DNA from: Pedobacter sp. SYSU D00535
GTDB taxonomy: Bacteria > Bacteroidota > Bacteroidia > Sphingobacteriales > Sphingobacteriaceae
Length of the DNA stretch: 64,000 bases
Direction of reading: 5' to 3'
NCBI RefSeq assembly: GCF_017355855.1
Contig: NZ_JAFEWD010000006.1
Coordinates: 167,657-231,656, forward strand
The first letter of the stretch is position 1. Every line of letters starts with the position of its first letter. Made by a program: the position numbers and the translations under genes. Below the pieces are notes generated by a model. That model did no database searches and was not told where the DNA came from. It was given only the letters and a program-made list of their open reading frames with translations. Shown one piece after another: positions 35,747-45,072 of the stretch.

Positions 35747-37669
35747 TTAATTAGCTTTTGTATTAGCAGAGCTTACCGTATCCTTCTTTTTACTTCCTGC
35801 ACTATCGGCTTTTGCAGAGATCTTGATCTTGGGCTTATCCTGGCCGGGAAGAAGATTTTTTGTTAAGAAGTAATCCACCACGGCCCGCGGTCTTGTTACC
35901 GTATCCCGGATGTATTTCTCGGCCATGAAACTTGCAATCGGTGCCGCCCATGATGACCCGAAACCAGCATTTTCCACCACCACCGCGATCGCAATTTTTG
36001 GATTATTACGTGGGGCGAAGCCGAAAAATACAGAATGGTCTTTTCCATGTGGGTTCTGCACCGTTCCCGTTTTACCGCAAAGCTCGATACCTGGTATCAT
36101 GTTGACTGCAAAATTCGCGGTTCCGCCAGGTTGATTCACAGCCCGGCTCATACCTTCCACAACTATGTCGTAGTATTTCGCATCAATCCCCGTATGATTC
36201 TTCTGGGTATACTCTTTTTTGATAACCTTTTTCTCACCGATGGCCTTGATAAGATGCGGCTTGTAAAAAAATCCCCGGTTAGCTACGGTTGCCGCTACAT
36301 TTGCCATCTGAAGCGGGGTAATACCCAGCTCGCCCTGACCTATCGAAAGGGAGATATTGAAGCCGGAGCCCCATTTGTCACTTTTCCAGCGTTTGGTGTA
36401 CAATTCATCGGTTGGCAACAAGCCCTTACGCTCATTCGGTAAGTCAATGTCGAGCCTTGATCCCACATTAAATTTAGCTACCGCTTCTCTCCATCGCTTA
36501 TATCCATTAACGGGACGCATTCCCGAACGATCGATCATATTGCTATAGACATAGCCATAATAGGTATTACAGGAGTACTGGAGCGATTGCGCCAAATCCA
36601 CCGAACCGTGCACGTGGGTACAGCGCATTAAACCTCTTCTTCCGAAACGATAACCGCCTCCACAGAAATAGCGCGTCTCGGGTTTTGCCTGCCCAAATTG
36701 TTGCGCAATTAATGCATTTATTACTTTGAAGATAGACCCGGGAGGGTATTCCGCCTGGATAGGCCGGATGAACATCGGCTTGAGAGGATCTTTGTAGAGC
36801 TGAACAGAGTTTTTAGAACGTTGTCGCCCTACCATCATATTCGGATCGTAAGTCGGGCTGCTGACGAACGCAAGAATTTCTCCCGTAGCTGGTTCGATCG
36901 CCACAATGCTGCCGATTTTGTTATTCATCAGCTTCTCACCGAATTTCTGGAGATCTCGGTCAAGGGAGGAAATCAGTTTATCTCCTGCAACGGCAAGCGT
37001 GTCGTACTTGCCATCCGCATAGTGGCCTTTTGGCCTGTTGAAGGCGTCAACCATCAGGTTTAGCACGCCACGCTGTCCCCTCAATAACTCCTCGTATGAT
37101 TTTTCTACACCGGTTTTTCCAATATAATCGCCCGGGCGATAAAAACCCTTGGATTTCTCTATATCCTTATCATTCACCTCGCCGATATAGCCGAGAAACT
37201 GTGCTGCAATGCTATCCGGATACCTGCGTACAGAACGGTTCTGCACATAGAACCCGGGGAACTCGAACAGCCGCTCCTGAAAGGTTGCAAAGGTTCTTGC
37301 TGAAATCTGCTTTTCAAAAACCGAGGACCTGTATGGTGAGTAGTTGCGGGCTTTATCAAATCGCTTGTGAAACCCGGCTTTGTCTATTCCTATCAAGCGA
37401 CAAAACTCTAAAGTATCAAAAGGCTTTACTTCATTAGGGGTGACAAGAAGGTCGTAAACCGGCTCGTTCTGAACCAGTATTTTACCTTCCCTGTCCAGGA
37501 TGATACCTCTGGCAGGATAGATAATTACCTTACGGAGTACGTTGTTATTGGCAGATAAAAAATAGCTTTTATCAATTACCTGGATATAGAAAAGACGCAG
37601 CAGAAGTACCAGAGCAACTACTATAAATATTCCCTGGATGACAAACCGGCGTTGAAAAAAACTATTCAT
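35747..37669 (-). CDS. mrdA: Penicillin-binding protein 2 (elongasome transpeptidase)
   Basis: Class B PBP of 640 residues that cross-links new wall with RodA. An N-terminal membrane anchor (IQGIFIVVALVLLLRLFYIQ) is followed by the pedestal domain (RGIILDREGKILVQNEP). The transpeptidase domain has SxxK in YPPGSIFKVINAL near 310, SxN as SCN in LQYSCNTYYGY near 370, and KTGT in CGKTGTVQNPHGKDHS near 535. The tail is Lys/Ser/Ala-rich. Its stop is four bases before rodA, and its start overlaps the mreD stop by one base, consistent with coupling. Confidence 0.95.
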   Translation of the reverse strand: MNSFFQRRFVIQGIFIVVALVLLLRLFYIQVIDKSYFLSANNNVLRKVIIYPARGIILDREGKILVQNEPVYDLLVTPNEVKPFDTLEFCRLIGIDKAGFHKRFDKARNYSPYRSSVFEKQISARTFATFQERLFEFPGFYVQNRSVRRYPDSIAAQFLGYIGEVNDKDIEKSKGFYRPGDYIGKTGVEKSYEELLRGQRGVLNLMVDAFNRPKGHYADGKYDTLAVAGDKLISSLDRDLQKFGEKLMNNKIGSIVAIEPATGEILAFVSSPTYDPNMMVGRQRSKNSVQLYKDPLKPMFIRPIQAEYPPGSIFKVINALIAQQFGQAKPETRYFCGGGYRFGRRGLMRCTHVHGSVDLAQSLQYSCNTYYGYVYSNMIDRSGMRPVNGYKRWREAVAKFNVGSRLDIDLPNERKGLLPTDELYTKRWKSDKWGSGFNISLSIGQGELGITPLQMANVAATVANRGFFYKPHLIKAIGEKKVIKKEYTQKNHTGIDAKYYDIVVEGMSRAVNQPGGTANFAVNMIPGIELCGKTGTVQNPHGKDHSVFFGFAPRNNPKIAIAVVVENAGFGSSWAAPIASFMAEKYIRDTVTRPRAVVDYFLTKNLLPGQDKPKIKISAKADSAGSKKKDTVSSANTKAN

Positions 37670-38184
37670 TAGCGTTCTCTCTTACGGAAGAAGATAAACT
37701 CCGATATGATTATTAAAAGTACTGTAAACAGAGAACTTAAAATAATCCGAATTAGTGTATAACGGATGTCGGAAAAACTAAAAGACTCGAGCAGGAATAA
37801 CGTCGTATGGTGAAACAGGGTAAGAATGGATGCATAAAAGAAAAACCACCTGAAACCCATTATCCCCAATTTTGGTTCGGGTTCAGTTTCCAGTCCCTGC
37901 TTTTGCACCGTTAGCGCTATAAAGATGGTCCTTACGAAAGCCAGCATAGTGCAGGCAGCGGCGTTAACGCCCAACGTGTTGTAGAAGGCATCAACAGTTA
38001 ATCCGGTTAAAAACGCAAGCGGAAACAGCAGCCAGTTGGGTGTTTCAAAAGGCAATAAAAGAATGAAAAGAATGTAAAGAAATGGATTTGCCAGGTTGTA
38101 ATACCCGATGTTCTTTAACAGGAAAACCTGGATAAATACCAGCAAAACAAAGCGTATTAAATTGGTAAAAAGTATCCTGATCAT
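37669..38184 (-). CDS. mreD: Rod shape-determining protein MreD
   Basis: Small membrane protein (171 residues) with about five transmembrane segments, for example LVLFIQVFLLKNIGYYNLA (19 residues) and FLYILFILLLPFETPNWLLF (20 residues), ending in a basic FRKRER tail. MreD connects MreC and RodA/PBP2 in the inner membrane. Sequence conservation of MreD is low, so identification relies on size, topology and position: it overlaps mreC by four bases and mrdA by one. Confidence 0.88.
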   Translation of the reverse strand: MIRILFTNLIRFVLLVFIQVFLLKNIGYYNLANPFLYILFILLLPFETPNWLLFPLAFLTGLTVDAFYNTLGVNAAACTMLAFVRTIFIALTVQKQGLETEPEPKLGIMGFRWFFFYASILTLFHHTTLFLLESFSFSDIRYTLIRIILSSLFTVLLIIISEFIFFRKRER

Positions 38185-39017
38185 TTACTTGGTTTTGGGG
38201 CCTCTAACTGAAGTTTCTCCAGAGCCGAAAAATTCTTCACAACATATACGTACTGTAAGGTAGAAAAGTCTGTACTTAACAGTACTTCGATGTCCAGAAA
38301 GCTCTCACCGCCTTTTACGCCCGTACGCATGATCCTGCCAATGGGAAGTCCGCGAGGGAAAAGTGTAGAAAAACCGGAAGTTACAACATGTTGTCCTCTT
38401 TTCACCTTCACATGGTTCGGGATGTCCTTCAGAATAGCCATTCGGGGATCATGATTCTCTTCTCCCCACACCAGAGAGCCAAAAGCATTGTTCTCAGCAA
38501 TCGAAGCACTTATCCTGGTATTGCTGTGCAGCAGCGACTGTATCGTAGCATAGTTCGCCGAAACATCCTTTACGATCCCCACAACTCCTGATGCTGAAAT
38601 TACTCCCATCCCTTTTTCTATCCCATGTCTTTTGCCTCGGTTGATGGTAATGAAGTTGTCCCCGAGGTGAATAGAATTATTAACCACTTGGGCTACAATG
38701 TAGATGTATTGTTGCTTCAGGACGGTATCCTGCTTTGTTCGCACATCTACACTATCGCTGTAGAAAGCATTAGGTAGCTGACTTTTCAGGCGGGCGTTCT
38801 CGGCCGCTAAGCTGTCATTCACCACCGCCAGGTGCAGATAACTACGCAGGTAATGCATCGTTTCGTACGCTTGTCCAATTAGTTGATTGGAGGAGTTTAA
38901 TACACTCGCGCGTTGAAAAGAGTTGTAAGTGACGAAAAGACCTAACGAAGTAACAAAGAAGATTACAAAGAGAAAAAATGCGTTGTACTTACTTATAAAA
39001 AGCCATAGGTTACGCAT
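38181..39017 (-). CDS. mreC: Rod shape-determining protein MreC
   Basis: Bitopic periplasmic elongasome scaffold of 278 residues. One membrane segment (AFFLFVIFFVTSLGLFVTYN) near 15-35 and a short coiled coil (LAVVNDSLAAENARLKSQL, 19 residues) near 65-85 precede two beta-barrel domains. The GKRHGIEKGMGVISASGVVG (20 residues) signature lies near 130. It is 66 bases downstream of mreB and overlaps mreD. In other bacteria MreC activates PBP2-RodA. Assignment secure. Confidence 0.94.
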   Translation of the reverse strand: MRNLWLFISKYNAFFLFVIFFVTSLGLFVTYNSFQRASVLNSSNQLIGQAYETMHYLRSYLHLAVVNDSLAAENARLKSQLPNAFYSDSVDVRTKQDTVLKQQYIYIVAQVVNNSIHLGDNFITINRGKRHGIEKGMGVISASGVVGIVKDVSANYATIQSLLHSNTRISASIAENNAFGSLVWGEENHDPRMAILKDIPNHVKVKRGQHVVTSGFSTLFPRGLPIGRIMRTGVKGGESFLDIEVLLSTDFSTLQYVYVVKNFSALEKLQLEAPKPSK

Positions 39018-39083
39018 GTTTTTTAGGGTTGGATGTGAGCAGGAGGAGAGCTTTAATAGATCTTCTCCTGCTGTGCATCGATG

Positions 39084-40106
39084 TTATTGCATTAAAAATT
39101 TGAAGTTCCCGATATTTTTTAGTGCTGTTCCAGTTCCGCGAACAACAGCACGAAGAGGGTCTTCTGCTACATGGACCGGAAGTTTCGTTTTAGCAGCTAC
39201 CCGTTTGTCAAGGCCTCTGAGAAGTGCCCCTCCGCCTGTTAAATAAATACCGGTTTGGTATATATCGGCTGAAAGCTCCGGAGGAGTAATTTCCAGCGCT
39301 TTCAATATCGCTTCCTCAATTTTGGAAATTGACTTATCCAGGCAGTGTGCAATTTCTGTGTATGATACGGTGATCTGCTTGGGCACGCCCGTCATCAAAT
39401 CTCTTCCCTGTACCGCAAAATCTGCGGGCGGATCTTGTAGTTCAGGAAGTGCAGCCCCTACTTCAATTTTGATTTTTTCAGCAGTACGCTCACCGATCAT
39501 AATGTTATGCTGACGACGGATGTATTGTACAATGTCGCTGTCGAAATTGTCTCCGGCAACACGGATAGACTGATCGCATACAATACCTGACAGCGCAATT
39601 ACCGCAATCTCCGTCGTACCACCACCGATGTCGATGATCATATTTCCCATCGGCTCTTCCACGTCAATGCCGATACCAACCGCGGCTGCCATTGGCTCAT
39701 GTATCAAATAAACTTCTTTAGCTCCGGCAATCTCCGCAGAGTCGCGTACGGCGCGTTTTTCCACTTCAGTGATCCCTGAAGGAATACAGATCACCATTCG
39801 AAGCGAAGGGAAGAACCATCCTTTTCCGTTGTTGATCATTTTGATCATCCCACGGATCATGTGCTCGGCAGCATTGAAATCAGCGATAACACCATCTTTT
39901 AAGGGACGAACGGTTCTTATATTTTCGTGGGTTTTTCCTTCCATTTGCATTGCCTGCCTGCCAATCGCAATCACTTTGTTGGTGGTACGATCAAAGGCTA
40001 CAATTGAAGGTTCGTCTACTACTACTTTATCGTTATGTATAATTAAGGTATTTGCAGTACCGAGGTCAATAGCAATTTCCTGTGTAAACCAGTTGAATAA
40101 ACCCAT
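39084..40106 (-). CDS. mreB: Rod shape-determining protein MreB (actin-like)
   Basis: Cytoplasmic actin homologue that positions wall synthesis along the cell length; 340 residues. ATP-binding motifs are IDLGTANTLI near 14, GGGTTEIAVI near 165 and TGGGALLRGLDKRVA near 290. Its promoter box TAACTTTG lies at 40146-40139. It heads the operon mreB-mreC-mreD-mrdA-rodA, so the strain is expected to be rod-shaped. The purH terminator upstream isolates the operon. Confidence 0.96.
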   Translation of the reverse strand: MGLFNWFTQEIAIDLGTANTLIIHNDKVVVDEPSIVAFDRTTNKVIAIGRQAMQMEGKTHENIRTVRPLKDGVIADFNAAEHMIRGMIKMINNGKGWFFPSLRMVICIPSGITEVEKRAVRDSAEIAGAKEVYLIHEPMAAAVGIGIDVEEPMGNMIIDIGGGTTEIAVIALSGIVCDQSIRVAGDNFDSDIVQYIRRQHNIMIGERTAEKIKIEVGAALPELQDPPADFAVQGRDLMTGVPKQITVSYTEIAHCLDKSISKIEEAILKALEITPPELSADIYQTGIYLTGGGALLRGLDKRVAAKTKLPVHVAEDPLRAVVRGTGTALKNIGNFKFLMQ

Positions 40107-40138
40107 TTAAGAGATGTTATAAGTTCTGAAAAAGTACG

Positions 40139-40146
40139 CAAAGTTA
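40139..40146 (-). promoter_or_regulatory. -7 promoter box of the mre operon
   Basis: TAACTTTG on the minus strand matches TAnnTTTG, 32 bases upstream of the mreB ATG. Confidence 0.55.
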
Positions 40147-40216
40147 ACGTCTTTTTTCTAATACTATTACATGTTGCTTATTTTCCCAAAAGCGCTCTGG
40201 CAATAGGGGTGTAATA

Positions 40217-40258
40217 CAAAAACATCTTACGGTTTCTGCCGCAAGATGTTTTGTTTTT
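40217..40258 (-). terminator. Terminator after purH
   Basis: ACATCTTACGG / CCGCAAGATGT stem (one mismatch) flanked by A-rich and T-rich sides, so it can act in both directions. It lies 12 bases after the purH stop and before the mreB promoter. Confidence 0.8.
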
Positions 40259-40269
40259 GTCTTTTATTT

Positions 40270-41796
40270 CTAATGTTTGAAGTGACGTACTCCGGTCATT
40301 ACCATGGCAATGCCTTTTTCGTTTGCCTTGTCAATGGAAAGCTGATCTTTGATAGAGCCTCCAGGTTGTAGAACCGCTGTAATGCCAGCCTCTGCCGCAA
40401 TTTCGACACAGTCAGGGAAGGGGAAGAAAGCGTCCGAAGTCATAACAGCTCCGGTAACGTCAAAGCCAAATGTCTTAGCTTTTTCAAGCGCTTGTCTCAG
40501 TGCGTCAACCCGTGATGTTTGTCCAACGCCACTAGCCAGCAACTGTCCGTCTTTGGCTAAAATAATGGTGTTGGATTTAGTGTGTTTAACCAGTTTGTTG
40601 GCAAAGAACAGATCTTTTAGTTCTTGCTCCGTTGGTTTTTTCTCTGTTACCGGATTCATTTGCTCAGGACCCTCAATTTGAGCGTCCTTATCTTGCTCAA
40701 TCACTCCATTAAGTAAGGTCTTGAATAATTTTTTCGGAAGCTCAACCGGCTTTCTCTGCAACAAGATGCGGTTTTTCTTTTCAGTAAGTGTCTGTAAAGC
40801 TTCTTCGCTGAATGAAGGTGCTATTAGGACCTCAAAAAACAGATTGTTTATTTCTTTAGCTGTCGCACCGTTCACTTCACCATTGCAGATAATTACACCA
40901 CCAAACGCAGATACCGGATCGCAGGCTAAGGCATCTTTCCAGGCTTGAGTAAGATCTGGCCGGGATGCAACACCACAAGCATTGGTATGCTTCAGGATCG
41001 CGAAGGTTGGTTCCTCAAATTCGTCGATTAAAGCAACCGCTGCATCAATGTCCACTAAATTGTTGTAAGATAGCTCTTTTCCGTTCAATTGAGTAAACAT
41101 GGCTTCCAAATCACCGTAGAAATAGCCCTTTTGATGCGGGTTTTCTCCGTAACGTAAAGCACGCGATTGTTGCTCACTCTGCTTGAATATATGCAACGGA
41201 CTTTCCTGATTGAAGTAGTTGAAGATGGCCGTGTCGTAATGTGAAGAAACGTTGAAAGCTTTTTTCGCAAACTCCTTCCGCTGTTCAAGACTGGTAGATC
41301 CCTGGTTTTCCGCCAGAATCTCGTAAAGGGCAGTGTAATCATTCTTAGATGCGATGATTACAACGTCTTTAAAGTTTTTTGCAGCAGCTCTGATTAGTGA
41401 AATACCGCCAATGTCAATCTTCTCAATGATCTCCTGTTCGCCAAGGCCGGCCTTAACAGTCTCTTCAAATGGATACAAGTCTACAATCACCAGGTCAATT
41501 TCCGGGATCTCGTATTGCTCCGCCTGTGCTTTGTCTTCTGCCAGATCTCTTCTGGACAAAATTCCGCCAAACACTTTTGGGTGTAACGTTTTCACCCGAC
41601 CACCCAAAATTGAGGGATATCCTGTTAAATCTTCTACCGGAACAACCTCACAACCTAAATCCCGGATGAACTTTTCTGTTCCCCCTGTAGAGTAAAAAGT
41701 TACTCCAAACTCATTCAGTTGTTTGATTAATGGTTCCAGATTGTCTTTGTAATAGACTGAAATTAAAGCGTTTTTTATTTTAACAGGATGGCTCAT
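40270..41796 (-). CDS. purH: Bifunctional AICAR transformylase / IMP cyclohydrolase
   Basis: Last two steps of purine synthesis: formylation of AICAR with 10-formyl-THF and ring closure to IMP. 508 residues. The N-terminal MGS-like cyclohydrolase domain (~1-195) has FYSTGGTEKFIRDLG near 30 and DLYPFEETV near 107. The transformylase domain has RYGENPHQKGYFYG near 215, the catalytic Lys-His in AILKHTNACGVA near 268, and SDAFFPFPDCVE plus VLQPGGSIKD at the end. Promoter box TATCTTTG lies at 41824-41817. Single-gene unit with a terminator. Confidence 0.96.
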   Translation of the reverse strand: MSHPVKIKNALISVYYKDNLEPLIKQLNEFGVTFYSTGGTEKFIRDLGCEVVPVEDLTGYPSILGGRVKTLHPKVFGGILSRRDLAEDKAQAEQYEIPEIDLVIVDLYPFEETVKAGLGEQEIIEKIDIGGISLIRAAAKNFKDVVIIASKNDYTALYEILAENQGSTSLEQRKEFAKKAFNVSSHYDTAIFNYFNQESPLHIFKQSEQQSRALRYGENPHQKGYFYGDLEAMFTQLNGKELSYNNLVDIDAAVALIDEFEEPTFAILKHTNACGVASRPDLTQAWKDALACDPVSAFGGVIICNGEVNGATAKEINNLFFEVLIAPSFSEEALQTLTEKKNRILLQRKPVELPKKLFKTLLNGVIEQDKDAQIEGPEQMNPVTEKKPTEQELKDLFFANKLVKHTKSNTIILAKDGQLLASGVGQTSRVDALRQALEKAKTFGFDVTGAVMTSDAFFPFPDCVEIAAEAGITAVLQPGGSIKDQLSIDKANEKGIAMVMTGVRHFKH

Positions 41797-41816
41797 TGAG
41801 TGATTTTTTGAAGGCG

Positions 41817-41824
41817 CAAAGATA
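41817..41824 (-). promoter_or_regulatory. -7 promoter box of purH
   Basis: TATCTTTG on the minus strand, 20 bases before the purH ATG. Confidence 0.6.
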
Positions 41825-41920
41825 GAAATTTCGAATGAAAATATTTTTTTTGTTGGAAATTGTCACTTATCCGAATGATTCAGCGTCAAGCCTGGTATTA
41901 ATCACAATTAACAAATTAAA

Positions 41921-42457
41921 ATGATGAAAAAATTGTTTCTCTTAACAATTCTCCTGGCCAGCCTTACAACAGCAAGAACCTTTGCTCAGGGAGCTAGCAA
42001 CACGATCAAAATTAACCCGTTGAGTGCCCTTTTTCGCACGGGGTCTGTTTTTTATGAACACAAGGTTTCTGAAAAGGCTTCAGTTCAGCTTGGCGCGGCT
42101 TTTACCGGCTTAAAGATAGACGATACTCGCTTTTCAGGGTTTTCTATTACGCCAGAATACCGTATCTATCCTAAAGGAAACGCATTAAGTGGACTATATG
42201 TCGCTCCTTACGCCCGCTACCAGAATTTTTCGGTGAAGGATGAAGAGGCAAAAGGATCGTATTCTTCGATAGGAGGCGGGCTTTTGGTAGGAAGACAGTG
42301 GGTATACAATAGCGGATTCACTCTTGACCTGTTCTTTGGTCCTGCCTATAATGCAGGGAAAATAAAAGCCGAGGCAGGTAGCGAAGAGCCGGAAGTGAAA
42401 GGGTCAATTGATGGTTTTGGCATAAGAACCGGGATTCTTATCGGCTTTGGGTTTTAA
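41921..42457 (+). CDS. DUF3575-like small outer-membrane beta-barrel protein
   Basis: 178 residues with signal peptide LFLLTILLASLTTARTFAQG. The mature part is an eight-strand-type barrel of alternating residues (VFYEHKVSEKASVQLGAAF, GLYVAPYARYQNFSV, SIGGGLLVGRQWVY) ending in IRTGILIGFGF, a C-terminal aromatic barrel signal. It fits the DUF3575 group of small Bacteroidota outer-membrane proteins; function unknown. It is a single gene with a bidirectional terminator shared with convergent purN. Confidence 0.75.
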   Translation: MMKKLFLLTILLASLTTARTFAQGASNTIKINPLSALFRTGSVFYEHKVSEKASVQLGAAFTGLKIDDTRFSGFSITPEYRIYPKGNALSGLYVAPYARYQNFSVKDEEAKGSYSSIGGGLLVGRQWVYNSGFTLDLFFGPAYNAGKIKAEAGSEEPEVKGSIDGFGIRTGILIGFGF

Positions 42458-42473
42458 TAATAGCTATTCTTCA

Positions 42474-42502
42474 TAAAAAAAGCTCCGAAAGGAGCTTTTT
42501 TT
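42474..42502. terminator. Bidirectional terminator between DUF3575 gene and purN
   Basis: AAAAAGCTCC, GAAA tetraloop, GGAGCTTTTT: a perfect stem with A-run and T-run, usable by both converging genes. Confidence 0.92.
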
Positions 42503-43088
42503 ATATCGTCTTCATTTTTTTAAGGAGTTGTTCTATCACTTTGGGATAGTATTGGTGCTCCAGCTGCTGGCCTTTAAATTTGATCATCTCCAGATCGTCC
42601 CCATCTTCTATCCTGAACTTGGCCTGGTGTATTACCTCGCCCTCGTCAAAGTGCTCGTTTACGAAATGGATGGTAATTCCCGATTCTTCTTCTTTATTTG
42701 CAAGGACAGCGTTATGAACAAAGTCGCCGTACATGCCTTTGCCCCCATACTTGGGTAGCAAAGCAGGGTGGATATTAATGATTTTATTAGGAAAAGCTTT
42801 GAGAAGGTTTTCTGGGACTAACCATAAAAACCCCGCAAGTACAATTAAGTCGACCTCCAGGCTTTTCAACAGATTCACTACAGACTCCGTTTTGTAAAAT
42901 TCGTACCTGTCGAAAATATGGGTGGGGATTTCAAAATTATCTGCACGTTGCAGCACGTATGCATCTGGATTGTTTGTCAAAACAAGAGCAACTTCTGCTT
43001 CATTATGCTTTTTGAAGTGCTCCATAATCTTCTGGGCATTAGAACCGGATCCAGAGGCGAAAATTGCTATACGTTTCTTTAAGTGCAT
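42501..43088 (-). CDS. purN: Phosphoribosylglycinamide formyltransferase (GART)
   Basis: Transfers formyl from 10-formyl-THF to GAR, step three of purine synthesis; 195 residues. The N-terminal IAIFASGSGSNAQKIMEHF phosphate loop lies at 8-26, VLAGFLWLVP near 85, the catalytic block INIHPALLPKYGGKGMYG (Asn and His) near 105, and the active-site Asp region HFVNEHFDEGEVI near 143. Promoter box TATCTTTG at 43112-43105. Not linked to purH, which lies 0.7 kb away as a separate unit. Confidence 0.94.
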   Translation of the reverse strand: MHLKKRIAIFASGSGSNAQKIMEHFKKHNEAEVALVLTNNPDAYVLQRADNFEIPTHIFDRYEFYKTESVVNLLKSLEVDLIVLAGFLWLVPENLLKAFPNKIINIHPALLPKYGGKGMYGDFVHNAVLANKEEESGITIHFVNEHFDEGEVIHQAKFRIEDGDDLEMIKFKGQQLEHQYYPKVIEQLLKKMKTI

Positions 43089-43104
43089 ATTTTTTTCTTA
43101 CAAC

Positions 43105-43112
43105 CAAAGATA
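43105..43112 (-). promoter_or_regulatory. -7 promoter box of purN
   Basis: TATCTTTG on the minus strand, 16 bases upstream of the purN ATG. Confidence 0.55.
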
Positions 43113-43222
43113 TTATTTTCTTGAAAGAGGCCAATATTACATTTAAAATCTCTCTAAACAAATTGAATTTGAGGATGTACTAAGGTTTGAAACTACCTAT
43201 TGAGAAACTAAAATGTAGAGTT

Positions 43223-43783
43223 ATGCCTAATTTAAGTAATCGAAACATTGCCATTCTCACTGAAAATGGCTTTGAAGAGGAAGAACTAACAAGCCCGATG
43301 CAGGCCCTGCAGGAGGCAGGTGCAACAGTCCAGATTGTTTCACCTCAGAGAACTACCGTGCGGGCAATGAAGCAACACGATTGGTCGATAGAACTACCGG
43401 TAGACCGCCACATTTCCGAGGTTAGCGTGGATCAGTTTGATGGATTGGTATTACCTGGCGGCGTTTTCAACCCCGATCAGCTTCGTATGGATGAGCAGGC
43501 GATCAGCTTCATCAAAGCTTTTTTTGAGGCTGGAAAACCTGTAGCTGCTATTTGTCACGGACCGCAATCCCTGATCACAGCGGATGTCGTTCGCGGCAGA
43601 AAAATGACATCGTATCCGTCAATTGCCGTTGATCTGACCAATGCCGGTGCTCAATGGACAGATGCCGAAGTAGTAACAGATCAGGGCCTGGTAACAAGCA
43701 GAACGCCGGCGGATCTTCCTGCCTTCAATAAAAAGATGTGTGAGGAATTTGCAGAGGGCGTACATGCGGGCCAGCACGCCTAG
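43223..43783 (+). CDS. DJ-1/PfpI family protein (class I amidotransferase-like)
   Basis: About 186 residues. The nucleophile elbow is AAICHGPQSLITADV (Cys near residue 113) with the conserved Glu of NGFEEEELTSP near 20, the PfpI/YhbO arrangement. Family members have been assigned protease, glyoxalase III or deglycase activities; which applies here cannot be told. The frame is open from TTG 43187, but ATG 43223 (MPNLSNRNIAILTENG) starts just before the first beta strand. It shares a terminator with convergent adh. The next neighbours (zinc ADH, SRPBCC protein) suggest a stress or aldehyde-handling island. Confidence 0.87.
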   Translation: MPNLSNRNIAILTENGFEEEELTSPMQALQEAGATVQIVSPQRTTVRAMKQHDWSIELPVDRHISEVSVDQFDGLVLPGGVFNPDQLRMDEQAISFIKAFFEAGKPVAAICHGPQSLITADVVRGRKMTSYPSIAVDLTNAGAQWTDAEVVTDQGLVTSRTPADLPAFNKKMCEEFAEGVHAGQHA

Positions 43784-43802
43784 TCAGGTTCTTTTTACAG
43801 AA

Positions 43803-43834
43803 AAGAGAGCCATCCTTTGCGCGATGGCTCTCTT
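43803..43834. terminator. Hairpin between PfpI gene and alcohol dehydrogenase gene
   Basis: AAGAGAGCCATC / GATGGCTCTCTT perfect 12-base stem with an eight-base loop, in the 54-base gap between converging genes. Weak T-runs on either side; probably a bidirectional terminator. Confidence 0.8.
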
Positions 43835-43837
43835 GCT

Positions 43838-45013
43838 TTACATATTTGGCATAAAGACCGCTCGCATGCAACTGTCAGCTTTGTCGTTGAACATCGCATA
43901 AGCATCAGGCCCTGCTTCAAGAGGCATGGGGTGGGTAAGGAGGAAGGACGGATCTAGCCTGCCTTCCTGTACCAGGTTCATCAAAATCGGGACATACCGC
44001 TGGCCATGCATTTGTCCGCCCCGCATGCTCAGGCCTTTGTTCATTAGCACGCCCATAGGAAATTTGTCGATCAGGCCTGCATACACCCCAACTACAGATA
44101 TCGTTCCTCCCTTTCTGCAAGCCATAATGGCCTGCCTAAGCACCGCGGGCCGGTCAGATTCCATCCGCAGGACCTGCTTCGTTTTGTCGTAATATTGCTC
44201 TATCCCAGTGCTGCGAGCTTCCATTCCTACGGCATCGATACAAACATCTGGTCCGCGGCCTCCTGTCGCCTCTTTCAACGCTTCCAAGATATCAGTTTTT
44301 TCATAGTCGAGTGCCTCAGCGCCGCTATATTTCGCTGCTGCCTGAAGGCGATAATCAAATCTATCGATTGCGATAACCTTGTCGGCACCCATCAGATAGG
44401 CGGTTTGCATTGCCATTTGTCCAACGCCGCCAGCTCCCCAGACAGCCACTACGTCTCCAGGCTTTATATTGCCCATTTCCGCCGCCATGTAACCCGTTGG
44501 CAGGGCATCGGATAGAAAGACTGCTTTTTCATCAGGGATGTCTTCCGGAATAACAAAAGCTCCGTTATCCGCAAAAGGTACCCTTATATATTGAGCATGG
44601 CTTCCCGCGTATCCTCCAAACAGATGAGAGTAACCGAAGATGCCGGCAGTAGAATAGTTGTATACTTTCTCCTGCATGATCGCGTGCGGGTTACTGTTAT
44701 CGCATAATGACCAGGTTCCGCTGTTGCAATAATGGCATTCTCCACATCCTATCACAGATACGATCACTACCCTGTCGCCCTTTTTTAACTTTTGGACATC
44801 TTTTCCAGTCTCCACAATTTCGCCCATAAACTCATGGCCGATGATGTCTCCTTCGCGCATGGTGGGGACGAATCCATTATACAGATGGAGGTCTGAGCCG
44901 CATACGGAACTCATTGTCACCTTCACGATTGCGTCCCGGGGATTTAGTATCGTCGGGTCTGGTACGGTTTCTACTCTCAGATCTTTTATTCCATTCCAGC
45001 ATAAAGCTTTCAT
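43838..45013 (-). CDS. Zinc-dependent alcohol dehydrogenase, formaldehyde-dehydrogenase-like
   Basis: MDR-superfamily dehydrogenase of 391 residues. Catalytic zinc ligands are Cys in MSSVCGSDLHLYNG near 38 and His-Glu in GDIIGHEFMGEIVE near 61. The structural zinc cysteines are CGECHYCNSGTWSLC near 90-104. The Rossmann motif is VWGAGGVGQMA near 190, followed by the acidic IAIDRFDYRLQ that favours NAD. The long form with MFNDKADSC near the end resembles glutathione-independent formaldehyde dehydrogenase-like enzymes. The SRPBCC gene lies 60 bases upstream on the same strand, probably cotranscribed. Substrate unknown. Confidence 0.88.
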   Translation of the reverse strand: MKALCWNGIKDLRVETVPDPTILNPRDAIVKVTMSSVCGSDLHLYNGFVPTMREGDIIGHEFMGEIVETGKDVQKLKKGDRVVIVSVIGCGECHYCNSGTWSLCDNSNPHAIMQEKVYNYSTAGIFGYSHLFGGYAGSHAQYIRVPFADNGAFVIPEDIPDEKAVFLSDALPTGYMAAEMGNIKPGDVVAVWGAGGVGQMAMQTAYLMGADKVIAIDRFDYRLQAAAKYSGAEALDYEKTDILEALKEATGGRGPDVCIDAVGMEARSTGIEQYYDKTKQVLRMESDRPAVLRQAIMACRKGGTISVVGVYAGLIDKFPMGVLMNKGLSMRGGQMHGQRYVPILMNLVQEGRLDPSFLLTHPMPLEAGPDAYAMFNDKADSCMRAVFMPNM

Positions 45014-45072
45014 ACGGTAGTTTTTAGGTTACGTGGGTAATTATGTCGATTTCCGGTTCTTTAAGATGCCCG